Origin: Enterovibrio norvegicus FF-33
GTDB taxonomy: Bacteria; Pseudomonadota; Gammaproteobacteria; Enterobacterales; Vibrionaceae
Direction of reading: 5' to 3'
Assembly (NCBI RefSeq): GCF_000286835.2
Contig: NZ_AJYD02000038.1
Coordinates: 1,034,259 to 1,098,258 of the forward strand
Length of the DNA stretch: 64,000 bases
The notes beneath the pieces were generated by a model. It saw only the letters and a program-made list of their open reading frames with translations, searched no databases and was not told the DNA's origin. Made by a program: the position numbers and the translations under genes. Shown piece by piece: positions 54,441 to 63,739 of this stretch; within the stretch, counting starts at the first letter, position 1, and each line of letters begins with the position of its first letter.

Positions 54441-55589
54441 TTAAAGCTGGTGGTAGATTGACTCAATGCTTTGCGCCTCTTTGCTTGTTTCTTCTAGGCC
54501 GCAATAGTGTGCAAGCGTTTTGATCACACCGTGTTGTTGTAAATAGGTTTGAAGTTCCACGGCTTGCGGGTCAGTGCTGTTTTCATATTTCAGCGCGGCA
54601 GCAATGCCTTTTAATAATGCATCGTTTTCGGTTTCGTATTCCATTGTACCGAGTAACGGCCTGATTAATCTATCATTCGACCCCAATTTTCTGATCGGCT
54701 CACGTCCGACACGTCCTACTTCATCAACAAGGAAGGGATTGGCAAAGCGCTCAATAATCTTATCGATGTAAGCATAATGTTTTTCACGATCAAAACGATA
54801 GCGTCGAATGAGTACTTCTCCGCTCTCCATCATTGCTTGCGTGACATCGGTTCTGATTATCGGGTCATTGATAGCCTCTCTAATAGTGTTATAGCCATGA
54901 AGGCATCCTAAATAAGCTGTAATACAGTGGCCAGTGTTAAGAGTAAAGAGCTTGCGCTCAACATACGCCATGAGATCACTAGTGCGTTCCATGCCTTCAA
55001 TGGCAGGGATCTCGCCTTTGAATTGCTGATCGTCAACAATCCATTCGCTGAAGCTTTCGACGGTGACTTCAAGTGGGTCGTCGTTCGCCGGATCCATCGG
55101 GGGAACGATACGGTCTACGGCAGAATCGACGAACCCAACGTACTCGTCAGTTCTTGCTTGCTCTTCTTCGTTTAAGTGGCGGTAAACCTCTGCCTTGAGG
55201 TGGGTACTACCACGTACCATATTTTCGCAGGCAATAATGTTTAACGGGGATTCATTACCGTCTGAAAATCGCTTTTTAAGGCCCTCGGCAATGGTGCGCG
55301 CGATTTTGTCTAATACGTTTGCGCCGACGGCTGTGGTGACCAAATCTGTGGTTGCTATGCGGTCGATCACATCAGCACTCATCGAATTAACCGCTGAAAT
55401 ATGACTGACTGACTCAATGGTACTTTCTGTACCAACCACACGAACATTGTATTGTTGTTTATGGCTCAACTGATCAATCAGTGGCTCGTTGACATCTGCA
55501 AAGGTGACAGCCACGTTTGAATCAGCAAGGAGCTTGCCAATAAAGCCGCGACCAATATTGCCAGCACCAAAGTGTACTGCTTTTTTCAT
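54441..55589 (-). CDS. mtlD: Mannitol-1-phosphate 5-dehydrogenase
   Basis: 382 aa, equal to E. coli MtlD. Oxidises mannitol-1-phosphate to fructose-6-phosphate with NAD. The nucleotide loop MKKAVHFGAGNIGRGFIG starts at the ATG at 55589, which has GAGGT; the open frame extends 13 codons further. The catalytic-lysine region is in NTGHCITAYLG. It follows mtlA after a hairpin. Confidence 0.96.
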   Translation of the reverse strand: MKKAVHFGAGNIGRGFIGKLLADSNVAVTFADVNEPLIDQLSHKQQYNVRVVGTESTIESVSHISAVNSMSADVIDRIATTDLVTTAVGANVLDKIARTIAEGLKKRFSDGNESPLNIIACENMVRGSTHLKAEVYRHLNEEEQARTDEYVGFVDSAVDRIVPPMDPANDDPLEVTVESFSEWIVDDQQFKGEIPAIEGMERTSDLMAYVERKLFTLNTGHCITAYLGCLHGYNTIREAINDPIIRTDVTQAMMESGEVLIRRYRFDREKHYAYIDKIIERFANPFLVDEVGRVGREPIRKLGSNDRLIRPLLGTMEYETENDALLKGIAAALKYENSTDPQAVELQTYLQQHGVIKTLAHYCGLEETSKEAQSIESIYHQL

Positions 55590-55646
55590 GATTATTACCT
55601 CACCAACAAAGTCGATCTTTTGTATCAAGATCTTGTTATAAATAAA

Positions 55647-55666
55647 GAGCCAACAGGTGCTGGCTC
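55647..55666 (-). terminator. Attenuator-like hairpin between mtlA and mtlD
   Basis: GAGCCA and TGGCTC arms with a short loop; the minus strand continues TTTATTTAT. Probably reduces mtlD expression relative to mtlA. Confidence 0.6.
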
Positions 55667-55684
55667 CTTTTGGCTTAACTGGGC

Positions 55685-57631
55685 TTATGCAGCCTCGGTT
55701 GCAGAGAGAATCTCCAGGACTTCATTAACATCGTTCGTTGAAGAAAGACGTTCGATAGCATCTGGATCATCCAACGCGTTGGTGATGGCGGTAATAACTT
55801 GAATGTGTTCGTCGTTCTTCGCAGCGATACCAATAACCAGCTTCGCTACATCGTCTTCGTCATCGGTAAAGCGCACGCCAGCAGGGTATTGGCAAATTAC
55901 GATACCCGTTTTCTTGACCTTGTCTTTCGCTTCAATGGTGCCATGTGGAACCGCGATAGACTCGCCAAGGTAGGTTGAAACCAGTTTTTCACGAGCAAAC
56001 ATAGCATCTACGTACTCTGGCTCAACGTAACCCAATTCAACCAAACGTTCTCCTGCAAAGCGAATTGCGTCTTCTTTGTTGTCTGCACGAAGGCCAAGAT
56101 GCACGTTCTTCTTCTCGAGTTGGAACGCAGGTAGAGGTTGAGGCTGTAGGGTTTCATCGTTAGCGGCAAGTAACGGTTTTTTGATGTACTCGGCATCATT
56201 CGCGGCCTTTGGGCCTTGTGCCGCCAACAGTTGTGTCACCAAGTTGTTGTAAATCTCACCATCTAAGAAGTTTTTCAACGAAATGTGGTGAGCGTGCTCA
56301 GCATGTTTACGAGCACGATCTGTCAGGTCAGAATGGGTGATCACGATATCAACGTCTGATGGAAGATTGTTAATCGCCACGTTAGTGACACTGATATCAA
56401 GGCCTGCGTCTTTCACTTTCTTACGCAGCAATCCAGCACCCATGGCACTCGAACCCATGCCTGCATCACAAGCAACGATGATGTTCTTAACGTCAGCCAT
56501 GTTTACGTTGCCGCTACTTTTAGCGGCAACTGCACCTTTTGACGTCGCTTTCATGTCTTTCATTTGTGATGTTGCTTTGTTCAGCGCATCTTCGTCACCG
56601 TCTTCATCGGTGGTGCGCTGCGCTTTCAGTAGAATTGATGCTACGAAGAATGACACTGCGGTTGAAGCCGTGACTGACAACAGTACGCCCACCAAAGAGC
56701 TTTTGGGTGTCATCAACAAAATCGCGAAGATAGAACCCGGTGATGCAGGAGAAACCAAGCCAGCGTTGAACACAGTCAGAATGAAGACGCCGGTCATGCC
56801 GCCAGCAATGGCAGCTAGCAGAAGGCGTGGGTTCATCAGTACATATGGGAAGTAGATCTCGTGGATACCACCAAAGATTTGGATGATGGATGCACCGCCT
56901 GCTGTTTGTTTTGCCATGCCCTTGCCGAAGAACATGTAAGCCAACAGAATACCGAGACCTGGGCCTGGGTTAGCTTCAATCAAGAAGAAGATCGATTTAC
57001 CCGTTTCTGCAGCCTGCTGAATACCCAACGGAGAGAAAATACCGTGGTTAATCGCATTGTTTAGGAACAGAATTTTCGCTGGCTCAACAAGGATAGAAGT
57101 AAGAGGGAGAAGGTTTGCTTCAACAAGGAAGTTAACCCCTGATGCCAGTACGTCTGAGATGACTTTAACAAATGGGCCAATCAGGAAGAATGCGATGATG
57201 GCACACAGCATACCGATGATGCCGGATGAGAAGTTGTTAACCAACATCTCAAAGCCGCTTTTGACTTTTCCATCCATTTTCTTATCGAAGGTTTTGATGG
57301 CTAGACCGCCCATTGGACCTGCGATCATTGCGCCCATGAACATTGGAATGTCGGCGCCAACGATTACGCCCATGGTGGTGACTGCACCCACAACTGCACC
57401 GCGGTCGCCGCCCACTAGCTTACCTCCGGTATAACCGATAAGAAGTGGAAGTAGATAGGTGATCATAGGACCAACCAGAGCAGCCATTGTTTCGTTAGGC
57501 CACCAACCGGTTGGAATGAACAGTGCTGTGATTAGACCCCACGCGATAAACGCGCCAATGTTAGGCATAACCATGTTTGAGAGAAACCGACCAAAATTTT
57601 GTACTTTGATCTTCGCATCTGGTGATATCAT
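55685..57631 (-). CDS. mtlA: PTS mannitol-specific EIICBA
   Basis: 648-aa inner-membrane transporter that imports and phosphorylates mannitol. The EIIC part (about 1-340) has six to eight hydrophobic helices and the GGIHEIYFPYVL loop. EIIB carries the phospho-cysteine in IIVACDAGMGSSAMGAGL. EIIA has the phospho-histidine in GESIAVPHGTIEAKD. Domain order C-B-A matches E. coli MtlA. First gene of the mtl operon; a good CRP site lies about 300 nt upstream, as expected for carbon-catabolite control. Confidence 0.97.
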   Translation of the reverse strand: MISPDAKIKVQNFGRFLSNMVMPNIGAFIAWGLITALFIPTGWWPNETMAALVGPMITYLLPLLIGYTGGKLVGGDRGAVVGAVTTMGVIVGADIPMFMGAMIAGPMGGLAIKTFDKKMDGKVKSGFEMLVNNFSSGIIGMLCAIIAFFLIGPFVKVISDVLASGVNFLVEANLLPLTSILVEPAKILFLNNAINHGIFSPLGIQQAAETGKSIFFLIEANPGPGLGILLAYMFFGKGMAKQTAGGASIIQIFGGIHEIYFPYVLMNPRLLLAAIAGGMTGVFILTVFNAGLVSPASPGSIFAILLMTPKSSLVGVLLSVTASTAVSFFVASILLKAQRTTDEDGDEDALNKATSQMKDMKATSKGAVAAKSSGNVNMADVKNIIVACDAGMGSSAMGAGLLRKKVKDAGLDISVTNVAINNLPSDVDIVITHSDLTDRARKHAEHAHHISLKNFLDGEIYNNLVTQLLAAQGPKAANDAEYIKKPLLAANDETLQPQPLPAFQLEKKNVHLGLRADNKEDAIRFAGERLVELGYVEPEYVDAMFAREKLVSTYLGESIAVPHGTIEAKDKVKKTGIVICQYPAGVRFTDDEDDVAKLVIGIAAKNDEHIQVITAITNALDDPDAIERLSSTNDVNEVLEILSATEAA

Positions 57632-58091
57632 AAACGTTACCCGTTTGAAGTTTCTTTGAATTGTGTATAGCGGTTCGCCAAAACCGCTGGTTTGTTTGTC
57701 GTCAAAATCAAATTACCACACAAACACTCAAAGACACCGATAACGGGTTTTTATTGATCTTTGTCACGTTATCTTCCTCGTGAGTCGCCAAAAAAGTGAG
57801 AGCCATCTCGCATTTGCCGTGTAGTTTTATTTCATTTCCCTTTGAATTCAGAAGTCAATATTTTTCTATTGCAATAATGCCGATCTAAGTCTCGTTTATT
57901 GATCTTGTGGTTGTGATATTTATTGTGACAAGCATCACTAAATTGACTAATTTACGGGGATGTTAAAAAATTTGAGTGATATGGATCTCTATTTGTTGAT
58001 TAATTCGCGTCATTAAAAAATAGAAGTACTTCCCGATACTTGATTCTGTAATTTTTTGACATAGTGTGATTGCTTTGTTTGTCTTCGACCT
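57632..58091. promoter_or_regulatory. mtlA leader and promoter region
   Basis: 460 nt, AT-rich, no gene. Besides the CRP site at 57924, ATTGA-TCTTTG-TCACG near 57752-57768 is a weaker second candidate. Vibrio cholerae encodes an antisense RNA, MtlS, in this position; nothing here proves one. Confidence 0.5.
57924..57939. promoter_or_regulatory. CRP-binding site candidate of the mannitol operon
   Basis: TGTGA-CAAGCA-TCACT matches the CRP consensus TGTGA-N6-TCACA at nine of ten arm positions. Confidence 0.65.
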
Positions 58092-58127
58092 GATATACCC
58101 AAGTTGCTTGAAGATACTTGGGAATAT
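58092..58127. repeat. Intergenic inverted-repeat element, short copy
   Basis: GATATACCCAAGT and ACTTGGGAATATC flank a 9-nt interior. It has the same ends as the 53-nt elements at 35427 and 59513 but lacks their middle. Confidence 0.65.
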
Positions 58128-58251
58128 CACTGCATCTAAAAATGTGTCGCCGGATGAGATTTGGTTAATAACCAAGCACTCAGATTGACTCTGTTTGAGT
58201 ATAGGTATCACTCTGCTATGCTGGCTCGAGAAAATAAACTGGAGTGATGGA

Positions 58252-58515
58252 ATGAAAAAAATTAAACACGAAGCCCAGTTACTGAAAAAAGCGCTGCAAA
58301 TTGGAGAGCAGTACGCGGCGAAGCGCGGGTTTACGAGCTTTGATGATGGGACGTCCAATAAAATCAAAATTGAATGTATCTACCGTCTATTGGTGGATGA
58401 CAAAATTATCGTTCCTCTTGCCTCAGATAAGGAAGACGGCCCCAACATGAAGCACAAATTGGTGCTTTGGATTCAAAAACAGCTTCCCGAAGGACACGCA
58501 CTTCTCGCTGACTAA
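58252..58515 (+). CDS. DUF5062 family protein
   Basis: 87 aa, MKKIKHEAQLLKKALQIGEQYAAKRG..., typical of a short family seen in vibrios and relatives, function unknown. The ATG has TGGAG at 8 nt. The upstream TTGGTTAATAACCAA palindrome (58162-58176) may be its regulatory site. A 134-codon minus frame over it is antisense shadow. Confidence 0.85.
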   Translation: MKKIKHEAQLLKKALQIGEQYAAKRGFTSFDDGTSNKIKIECIYRLLVDDKIIVPLASDKEDGPNMKHKLVLWIQKQLPEGHALLAD

Positions 58516-58608
58516 ATACCAAAACTAAGCTCAGACCAAAACAAAGCTTCACCATTTTTCATCTCGCGCAGATTGGCAGTATGCGTAAACAACATGAGAG
58601 TCCTGATC

Positions 58609-59073
58609 ATGAAAAAGACAGCACTTATCTATGGCGCAATGGGGTTGATACCCTTTGTTGCTTTCGGCATTTTGTTACCTATCTGGCCAATCGACTGGCA
58701 GAGCGCACTCGTTCACACCTTTTTGAGTTACAGCGCAGTTATTTTGGCGTTTCTTTCTGGTGCTGTGTGGGGAATGACAATCAGTGGCGCAAAGCCTGAC
58801 AAGCCAACGAATGGGTTAACGGTAGGGATTGTATTTTCTTTGGTTGCGGTTGGCGCTTTGTTGATGCCGTATCCTTATTCGCTCTACTTATTGATCGCAT
58901 CGTTTGTGATTTTGTTTGCGCTGGAAGTGGGGCTGATGTTTAAAGGAATTTATCCATTTTGGTATACCCTCATGCGCGCGGCGTTAACCGCTGTTGTGGT
59001 GGTGTGTCATATCTTCTTACTGTATTGGTTAGAAGGGATAGGACTGAGTGGGCTGCCTTCTCAGGCGATATAA
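58609..59073 (+). CDS. DUF3429 family membrane protein
   Basis: 154 aa with four or five hydrophobic helices (PFVAFGILLPIWPIDW, SAVILAFLSGAVWGMTISG, SLYLLIASFVILFALEVGLM, ALTAVVVVCHIFLLYW). The FLSGAVWG motif is typical of DUF3429, related to mitochondrial TMEM69. No function is known. The ATG has GAGAG at 9 nt. Confidence 0.88.
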   Translation: MKKTALIYGAMGLIPFVAFGILLPIWPIDWQSALVHTFLSYSAVILAFLSGAVWGMTISGAKPDKPTNGLTVGIVFSLVAVGALLMPYPYSLYLLIASFVILFALEVGLMFKGIYPFWYTLMRAALTAVVVVCHIFLLYWLEGIGLSGLPSQAI

Positions 59074-59076
59074 ACG

Positions 59077-59100
59077 AAAAGCGCCGAAAGGCGCTTTTTT
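59077..59100. terminator. Bidirectional terminator
   Basis: Arms AAAAGCGCC and GGCGCTTTT around GAAA, with T6 on the plus side and T4 on the minus side. Confidence 0.9.
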
Positions 59101-59124
59101 ATTGAATATTTATGTCACCAGCGG

Positions 59125-59397
59125 TTAATCTTCTAGATCTTCCTGCCATGGCATTTCTGGCAACATTTCAAGATGCTCTTCATAGCGTTTTAAGTTGAAT
59201 TCGCCGCTACCTTTCGCCACATCGTAGACTTCTACCATTAGCGCACATGCAATGTACTCGATGGCCTCTTCTTGAGAGGAACCTGTCATGCGCAGACGCA
59301 TCAAGGTTTCTTTTACTTTCTTTGGATTATTATCGGAGAGTTGATTCTCAACGATTTCAATCAGGTGTTCGCTGGTAAGGATGTCATCGTCATTCAT
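59125..59397 (-). CDS. Small acidic conserved-looking protein, function unknown
   Basis: 90 aa from the ATG at 59397 (AAGGCG upstream), mostly helical and acidic: LTSEHLIEIVENQLSDNNPK and ending LEMLPEMPWQEDLED. The MTGSSQEEAIEYIACALM segment looks like a conserved core of a family found in several proteobacteria, in my recollection, but I cannot name it. Confidence 0.78.
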   Translation of the reverse strand: MNDDDILTSEHLIEIVENQLSDNNPKKVKETLMRLRMTGSSQEEAIEYIACALMVEVYDVAKGSGEFNLKRYEEHLEMLPEMPWQEDLED

Positions 59398-59512
59398 GAT
59401 TGTTCGCCTTGCGCTTACGCAGTTAAGTTTTTCCGCCGTATGGTACGGCAAAAGGAAGGCTAACCGCTACTGAGACAACGTAATTTTATTTATACCACCA
59501 TACTTAAACAGT

Positions 59513-59563
59513 TATACCCAAACAAATTCTCGCTGAATAAGCATATTGAAACTGCTTGGGTAG
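59513..59563. repeat. Intergenic inverted-repeat element, copy 2
   Basis: TATACCCAAACA and TGCTTGGGTA ends around TTCTCGCTGAATAAGCA, very similar to the element at 35427. It ends 22 nt before the fumC start and could fold in its leader mRNA. Confidence 0.65.
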
Positions 59564-59585
59564 AGTCATGACTTGGGAGTATTGG

Positions 59586-60977
59586 ATGAATACGGAAGAA
59601 GTACGAGTAGAACATGACAGCATGGGTGATGTGGAAGTGCCCAAAAATATGCTTTATCAAGCGCAGACACAGCGAGCGGTGAATAATTTTACGGTAAGTG
59701 GAAGGGAGATGCCTGCACCGTTTATTCGCGCGCTGGCCATGGTGAAGTATTGCGCCGCTAGTGTGAACAGCAGCTTGTCGCTTTTGGATGCCCAGATTGC
59801 AGAAGCAATCACGGAAAGCTGTGAAGAAATATCTGCTGGAGAATACCTTAATCATTTTCCTGTCGATGTATTTCAGACAGGTTCAGGCACCAGCTCAAAC
59901 ATGAACATGAATGAAGTGGTTGCGACCTTAGCAACCATCAAATGTGGCATAGACATTAGCCCCAATGACCATGTCAATATGAGCCAAAGCAGCAATGATG
60001 CCGTACCAACCGCCATTCAAATCAGCGCAGTTTTAGAGTGCGAAAATCGATTGCTTCCTGCCCTTGATATTCTGACGAGCACATTGGTCGATAAGGAAGC
60101 TGAAGTTGGGCATATCGTCAAAACAGGGCGAACCCATTTGATGGATGCCATGCCAGTCACCTTTGGGCAAGAGTTGGAAGCATGGAGACGACAAATGACT
60201 TGTTGTCAGCGTGGTATTACTTTTGCGTTAGAAGAGGTAAGGAAGTTGGCGCAAGGTGGGACAGCGGTAGGAACGGGAATTAACGCACATCCTCAGTTTG
60301 CGTCATTGTTTGCCACTGAGATTACTGCGTTCACCGGAACGAGATTTGAGCCTCATTCTCACCCATTCAATGTGATGGGAAGCCAAGATGCCTTAGTGGG
60401 TTTGTCTGGCCAATTGCGTAATCTTGCCGTCGCCGTCATGAAAATCAGCAATGACTTAAGATGGATGAACTCTGGTCCTTTGGCTGGGCTCGGTGAGATA
60501 GAACTTGAAAGCTTACAGCCCGGTTCTTCGATCATGCCGGGTAAAGTAAATCCCGTTATCCCAGAGTCTAGCGCCATGGTCGCTGCGCAGGTTATGGGCA
60601 ATGATGTCACTATTGGTATCGCGGGGCAGTCGGGGAATTTTGAGCTTAATGTGATGCTACCGTTAATCGCCGACAATCTACTGGACAGTATTCATTTGAT
60701 GGCCAACGCACTTAATCTTCTTGCAACAAAAGCTATCGCGACGTTTAAGGTACGTGAAGATCGTGTGGGGGCGGCATTGGAGAAAAACCCAATTCTAGTA
60801 ACAGCGCTTAACCCTGTCATTGGATATTTGAAAGCGGCGGATATTGCAAAAAAGGCTTACAACGAAAATCGGGCAATCATAGCGGTCGCTCTTGAAGAAA
60901 CGGATTTGACACGAGAGCAGCTCGACGCGCTGTTAGATCCAGCCGCGTTAACGCGCGGAGGAATTGCGGACAAATAA
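59586..60977 (+). CDS. fumC: Class II fumarate hydratase
   Basis: 463-aa iron-independent fumarase interconverting fumarate and malate in the TCA cycle. Signature GSSIMPGKVNPVIPES, plus TGSGTSSNMNMNEV and HVNMSQSSNDAVPTA. The ATG at 59586 has GGGAG at 6 nt; the open frame reaches back into an intergenic repeat. FumC isoforms are often used under oxidative stress or iron limitation because they lack an iron-sulfur cluster. Confidence 0.96.
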   Translation: MNTEEVRVEHDSMGDVEVPKNMLYQAQTQRAVNNFTVSGREMPAPFIRALAMVKYCAASVNSSLSLLDAQIAEAITESCEEISAGEYLNHFPVDVFQTGSGTSSNMNMNEVVATLATIKCGIDISPNDHVNMSQSSNDAVPTAIQISAVLECENRLLPALDILTSTLVDKEAEVGHIVKTGRTHLMDAMPVTFGQELEAWRRQMTCCQRGITFALEEVRKLAQGGTAVGTGINAHPQFASLFATEITAFTGTRFEPHSHPFNVMGSQDALVGLSGQLRNLAVAVMKISNDLRWMNSGPLAGLGEIELESLQPGSSIMPGKVNPVIPESSAMVAAQVMGNDVTIGIAGQSGNFELNVMLPLIADNLLDSIHLMANALNLLATKAIATFKVREDRVGAALEKNPILVTALNPVIGYLKAADIAKKAYNENRAIIAVALEETDLTREQLDALLDPAALTRGGIADK

Positions 60978-61144
60978 TATACAGTAGGTGATGGGGGCGT
61001 TGGTTATAGAGCGTGAAATGGCAAGAAGGTATTGGCAACATCGTTACAAACGGCAACTATCGATGAATGCGCAGATTCTTTTCTTGGTTTGCCCTCGTTT
61101 ACCTGAGACAATTCATTCGTATTTTTTATATCAGACGGCTTAAT

Positions 61145-61381
61145 ATGAAACTTCTAGTTCGCAACCTTGCGCGCACCACGACAGAGCACGAACTGCGTGT
61201 TCTTTTTTCAGCACATGGCTCAGTGGGTGAATGCACGCTCGTTTTAGACCAAGAAACAGGTCTTTCAAAAGGCTTTGCGTTTGTTGAAATGCCAAATGAC
61301 GATGAAGCAAAAGCAGCGATTGCAAGCCTGAATCAAAGTGATGTTGCCAGCAGCAAGATCCGCGTTAAGAAAGCTGATTAG
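61145..61381 (+). CDS. RNA-recognition-motif protein
   Basis: 78 aa, a single RRM: RNP2 is KLLVRNL and RNP1 is KGFAFVEM, with the beta-alpha-beta pattern between. Bacterial RRM proteins of this size bind single-stranded RNA and are often cold-induced. ATG at 61145. A 167-nt gap precedes it, long enough for a regulatory leader. Confidence 0.93.
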   Translation: MKLLVRNLARTTTEHELRVLFSAHGSVGECTLVLDQETGLSKGFAFVEMPNDDEAKAAIASLNQSDVASSKIRVKKAD

Positions 61382-61404
61382 TTAATTCAGTCTTTCTGAA
61401 CAAT

Positions 61405-61435
61405 AAAAAGCCAGCCTGATATGGGCTGGCTTTTT
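61405..61435. terminator. Bidirectional terminator
   Basis: Arms AAAAAGCCAGCC and GGCTGGCTTTTT around TGATATG, between convergent genes. Confidence 0.9.
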
Positions 61436-61453
61436 ACGTTTTACGCGTCGCTG

Positions 61454-61897
61454 CTACTCTTCTTTGCTTAACGAAACAGCATTAATGCAGTAACGCAATT
61501 TGGTTGGCGGCGGCCCATCAGGGAAGACATGCCCAAGGTGCGCGTCGCACACGTTGCATGTCACTTCAATGCGAGTCATGCCATGGGAAATATCCATGGT
61601 GTACGCCACGACATTGTCCTCGACAGGGGCAGTAAAAGACGGCCATCCTGAGCCCGAATCAAACTTTTCCTGAGCATCAAAAAGGCGTGTATTGCAGCAG
61701 GCACAAGCATAAATTCCGGGGTGAAAAATACCGCACATTTCAGAGCTAAAGGGGCGTTCGGTGCCATGTTTACGCGTGATATAGAATTGCTCTTCACTCA
61801 GCTCGGCCTGCCATTCCACCTCCGATTTTTCAACCCGACGCGGAGGGATAGGGTTACCGTGTTTCGCGGTGGTTAATACAGACTCCCAGTTAAGCAT
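61454..61897 (-). CDS. msrB: Peptide-methionine (R)-S-oxide reductase
   Basis: 147 aa. Reduces R-methionine sulfoxide in proteins. The catalytic cysteine is in LRYCINAVSL and the structural zinc uses CACC and CNVC. The conserved GSGWPSF substrate loop is present. Standard length, ATG start. Confidence 0.96.
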   Translation of the reverse strand: MLNWESVLTTAKHGNPIPPRRVEKSEVEWQAELSEEQFYITRKHGTERPFSSEMCGIFHPGIYACACCNTRLFDAQEKFDSGSGWPSFTAPVEDNVVAYTMDISHGMTRIEVTCNVCDAHLGHVFPDGPPPTKLRYCINAVSLSKEE

Positions 61898-62035
61898 AGT
61901 GTCACCTTCTTATATGTTGTCATTGGAACGCGCGTCATAAAAATGCGCTGTGGATGAGAAGACCGCATGGGGTGTCGATTACTTTCACGGCATAAGAGCT
62001 CCGCTGAACATCATGATGTGTACTATGGTTGAACC

Positions 62036-62674
62036 ATGATGTGTCACCAACTTCACTTCGCCCATCTTTCTCTTCGCTTGGGCTATGGCCAGTCAGCATT
62101 GCGTGCAATGCTCATTTTTCTGATCCTGACTATCACAGGTTGTTCTTCTTCTAACCCTATGACAGATACGCTCACAGATATCTCTCAGATCAAAGATGAT
62201 GAAGTATTAGTGGTGGGTCGGCTGACAGTATTGCCTGCTGTGGTTGGCGCATCTTTAAAACAAGAAACTGACACCTTTGAGCCGTTTAAAAGGGAAAGAG
62301 TGCTGATTTGGATTCGCGCAGACAACGTTTCTGCCAATTCACTTGGGCTACTAACAGATTGGGGCCAGCCGTTTTATTTCGCGATTCCGAAACGAACCCA
62401 ACTACTCACAGGGCTAGAGCGTGCAATCGATGATGATAGCGACCTTGTCTATGCCATGTTGGCGCTTCCGGAGCCACTCAAATTTTTGGTACGTGTTGAC
62501 GACAACGTGGTGTACATAGGCAACCTGCGGTTATACACCGATGAGTTTGATGAGATTGTTGCTGTTGAAGTCGTGGATGAATCTCAATCTGCAATTCATG
62601 ACATCCGTCAGCGGTTCGGAGAGCAGGTTCGGTTTCGCGTCTCCTTGCTCGCGCCTTCGCAACATTTTCACTAG
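62036..62674 (+). CDS. Predicted outer-membrane lipoprotein, function unknown
   Basis: 212 aa with a signal ending LILTITGCSSS, a good lipobox. The N-terminal region before the core (24 residues) is long; a start at the ATG at 62108 would give a shorter signal, but neither has a clear ribosome site. The mature part is a beta-rich domain of unknown family (LVVGRLTVLPAVVG, VYIGNLRLYTDEF). Confidence 0.78.
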   Translation: MMCHQLHFAHLSLRLGYGQSALRAMLIFLILTITGCSSSNPMTDTLTDISQIKDDEVLVVGRLTVLPAVVGASLKQETDTFEPFKRERVLIWIRADNVSANSLGLLTDWGQPFYFAIPKRTQLLTGLERAIDDDSDLVYAMLALPEPLKFLVRVDDNVVYIGNLRLYTDEFDEIVAVEVVDESQSAIHDIRQRFGEQVRFRVSLLAPSQHFH

Positions 62675-62746
62675 ATTCACGTCAGAACTGCACCACATCG
62701 ACTGTGGATAACTGACCAGCGTATAACTGAGTATCACAGTCTGAAA

Positions 62747-63628
62747 CTAGATGGAATTAGAGGCATTGTTCTCTTCGCTATCGAGCGTTTGCAACGCTTT
62801 TACACGACGCTGGTCTTCGGGTGAAAAGTGCGTGTTTATTAAGGCAGTTAACGCGCTGTCTCGTTCAGCGTCAGAGCCAAATTCTTGATCTAGCATGTCA
62901 CCGCGCTCGGTCAGATAACGTTGGAAGGTTTGGTGAAAGGCCGTTTCTTGCACATCGAGTTCATGAAGACGTTGTGCGGCATCGTCACCAACTAACGCAC
63001 GGATTTTATCGATGTTCATCTCTCCATCTTGCTGAGAGAGGGTGTTTAAGTTGCTAATCAATGCGGCGTTCTGGTAACTCTCTTTCATATCCGGCGGTAA
63101 TTGGTCGAGTTCAGATTGCCATTGCGCTTGGTAGCTCTCCTCATCAAGGCCCATTAGCTCAAGCTCAAGGCGTTTGATTGCCATTTCACTCGTTAAGTTT
63201 TGTTCGTAAAACAGGCGCTTTTGTTCTTCTTCGCTGAAATGCAGTGATTGAATAGATAGGCTCTGATAATGAACATGGAGCAAGTATTCTATACCTGATA
63301 ATGATGTTGGTGCGGCGATCAGCGATAGCGATTGACGATACGCCTGATACTTATCGAACAATGCTTTTTGGCGTTCTCCGAAACTCATTGTTTCCGAAAA
63401 ATGGCTATAGGCATCGTTCACTTGTACCAAGTCTTGTTCACCTAAGGTCGAGAGAAAATACTCAAACGTATCACGATCTGATGAGATGTCGACGTCAGTT
63501 CCAAGATGAGAGCGTATCTGCGCTTGGTCTTCATTTTCATCGTTTGCGTACAGGTAGACAAATGCAGCAAATACTAATCCCACCACAATGAGAAAGATGA
63601 TTTTGTAAGACGTATATGTAATGCGCAT
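62747..63628 (-). CDS. lifO: Lipase-specific foldase (chaperone)
   Basis: 293-aa Lif protein, anchored in the inner membrane by one N-terminal helix and extending into the periplasm as a helical rod. It folds the secreted lipase before type II export. The signature RxxFDYFLSxxGE reads DRDTFEYFLSTLGE here, with E for D at one position. It directly follows the lipase gene on the same strand, the usual lip-lif operon. Confidence 0.93.
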   Translation of the reverse strand: MRITYTSYKIIFLIVVGLVFAAFVYLYANDENEDQAQIRSHLGTDVDISSDRDTFEYFLSTLGEQDLVQVNDAYSHFSETMSFGERQKALFDKYQAYRQSLSLIAAPTSLSGIEYLLHVHYQSLSIQSLHFSEEEQKRLFYEQNLTSEMAIKRLELELMGLDEESYQAQWQSELDQLPPDMKESYQNAALISNLNTLSQQDGEMNIDKIRALVGDDAAQRLHELDVQETAFHQTFQRYLTERGDMLDQEFGSDAERDSALTALINTHFSPEDQRRVKALQTLDSEENNASNSI

Positions 63629-63739
63629 TTGGGACTCCTTGTCATCCTAGATGTCAGCGTATGCTTCTGTGATCGTTGGTATTAGCAGGATGCGAACACT
63701 GATTTCTAAGTGTGTAGACGTCGACATTATTGTCTATGG

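Noticed and set aside
57963-58367. 134-codon minus-strand frame
   Set aside because: Antisense to the DUF5062 gene and its leader; composition is not protein-like.
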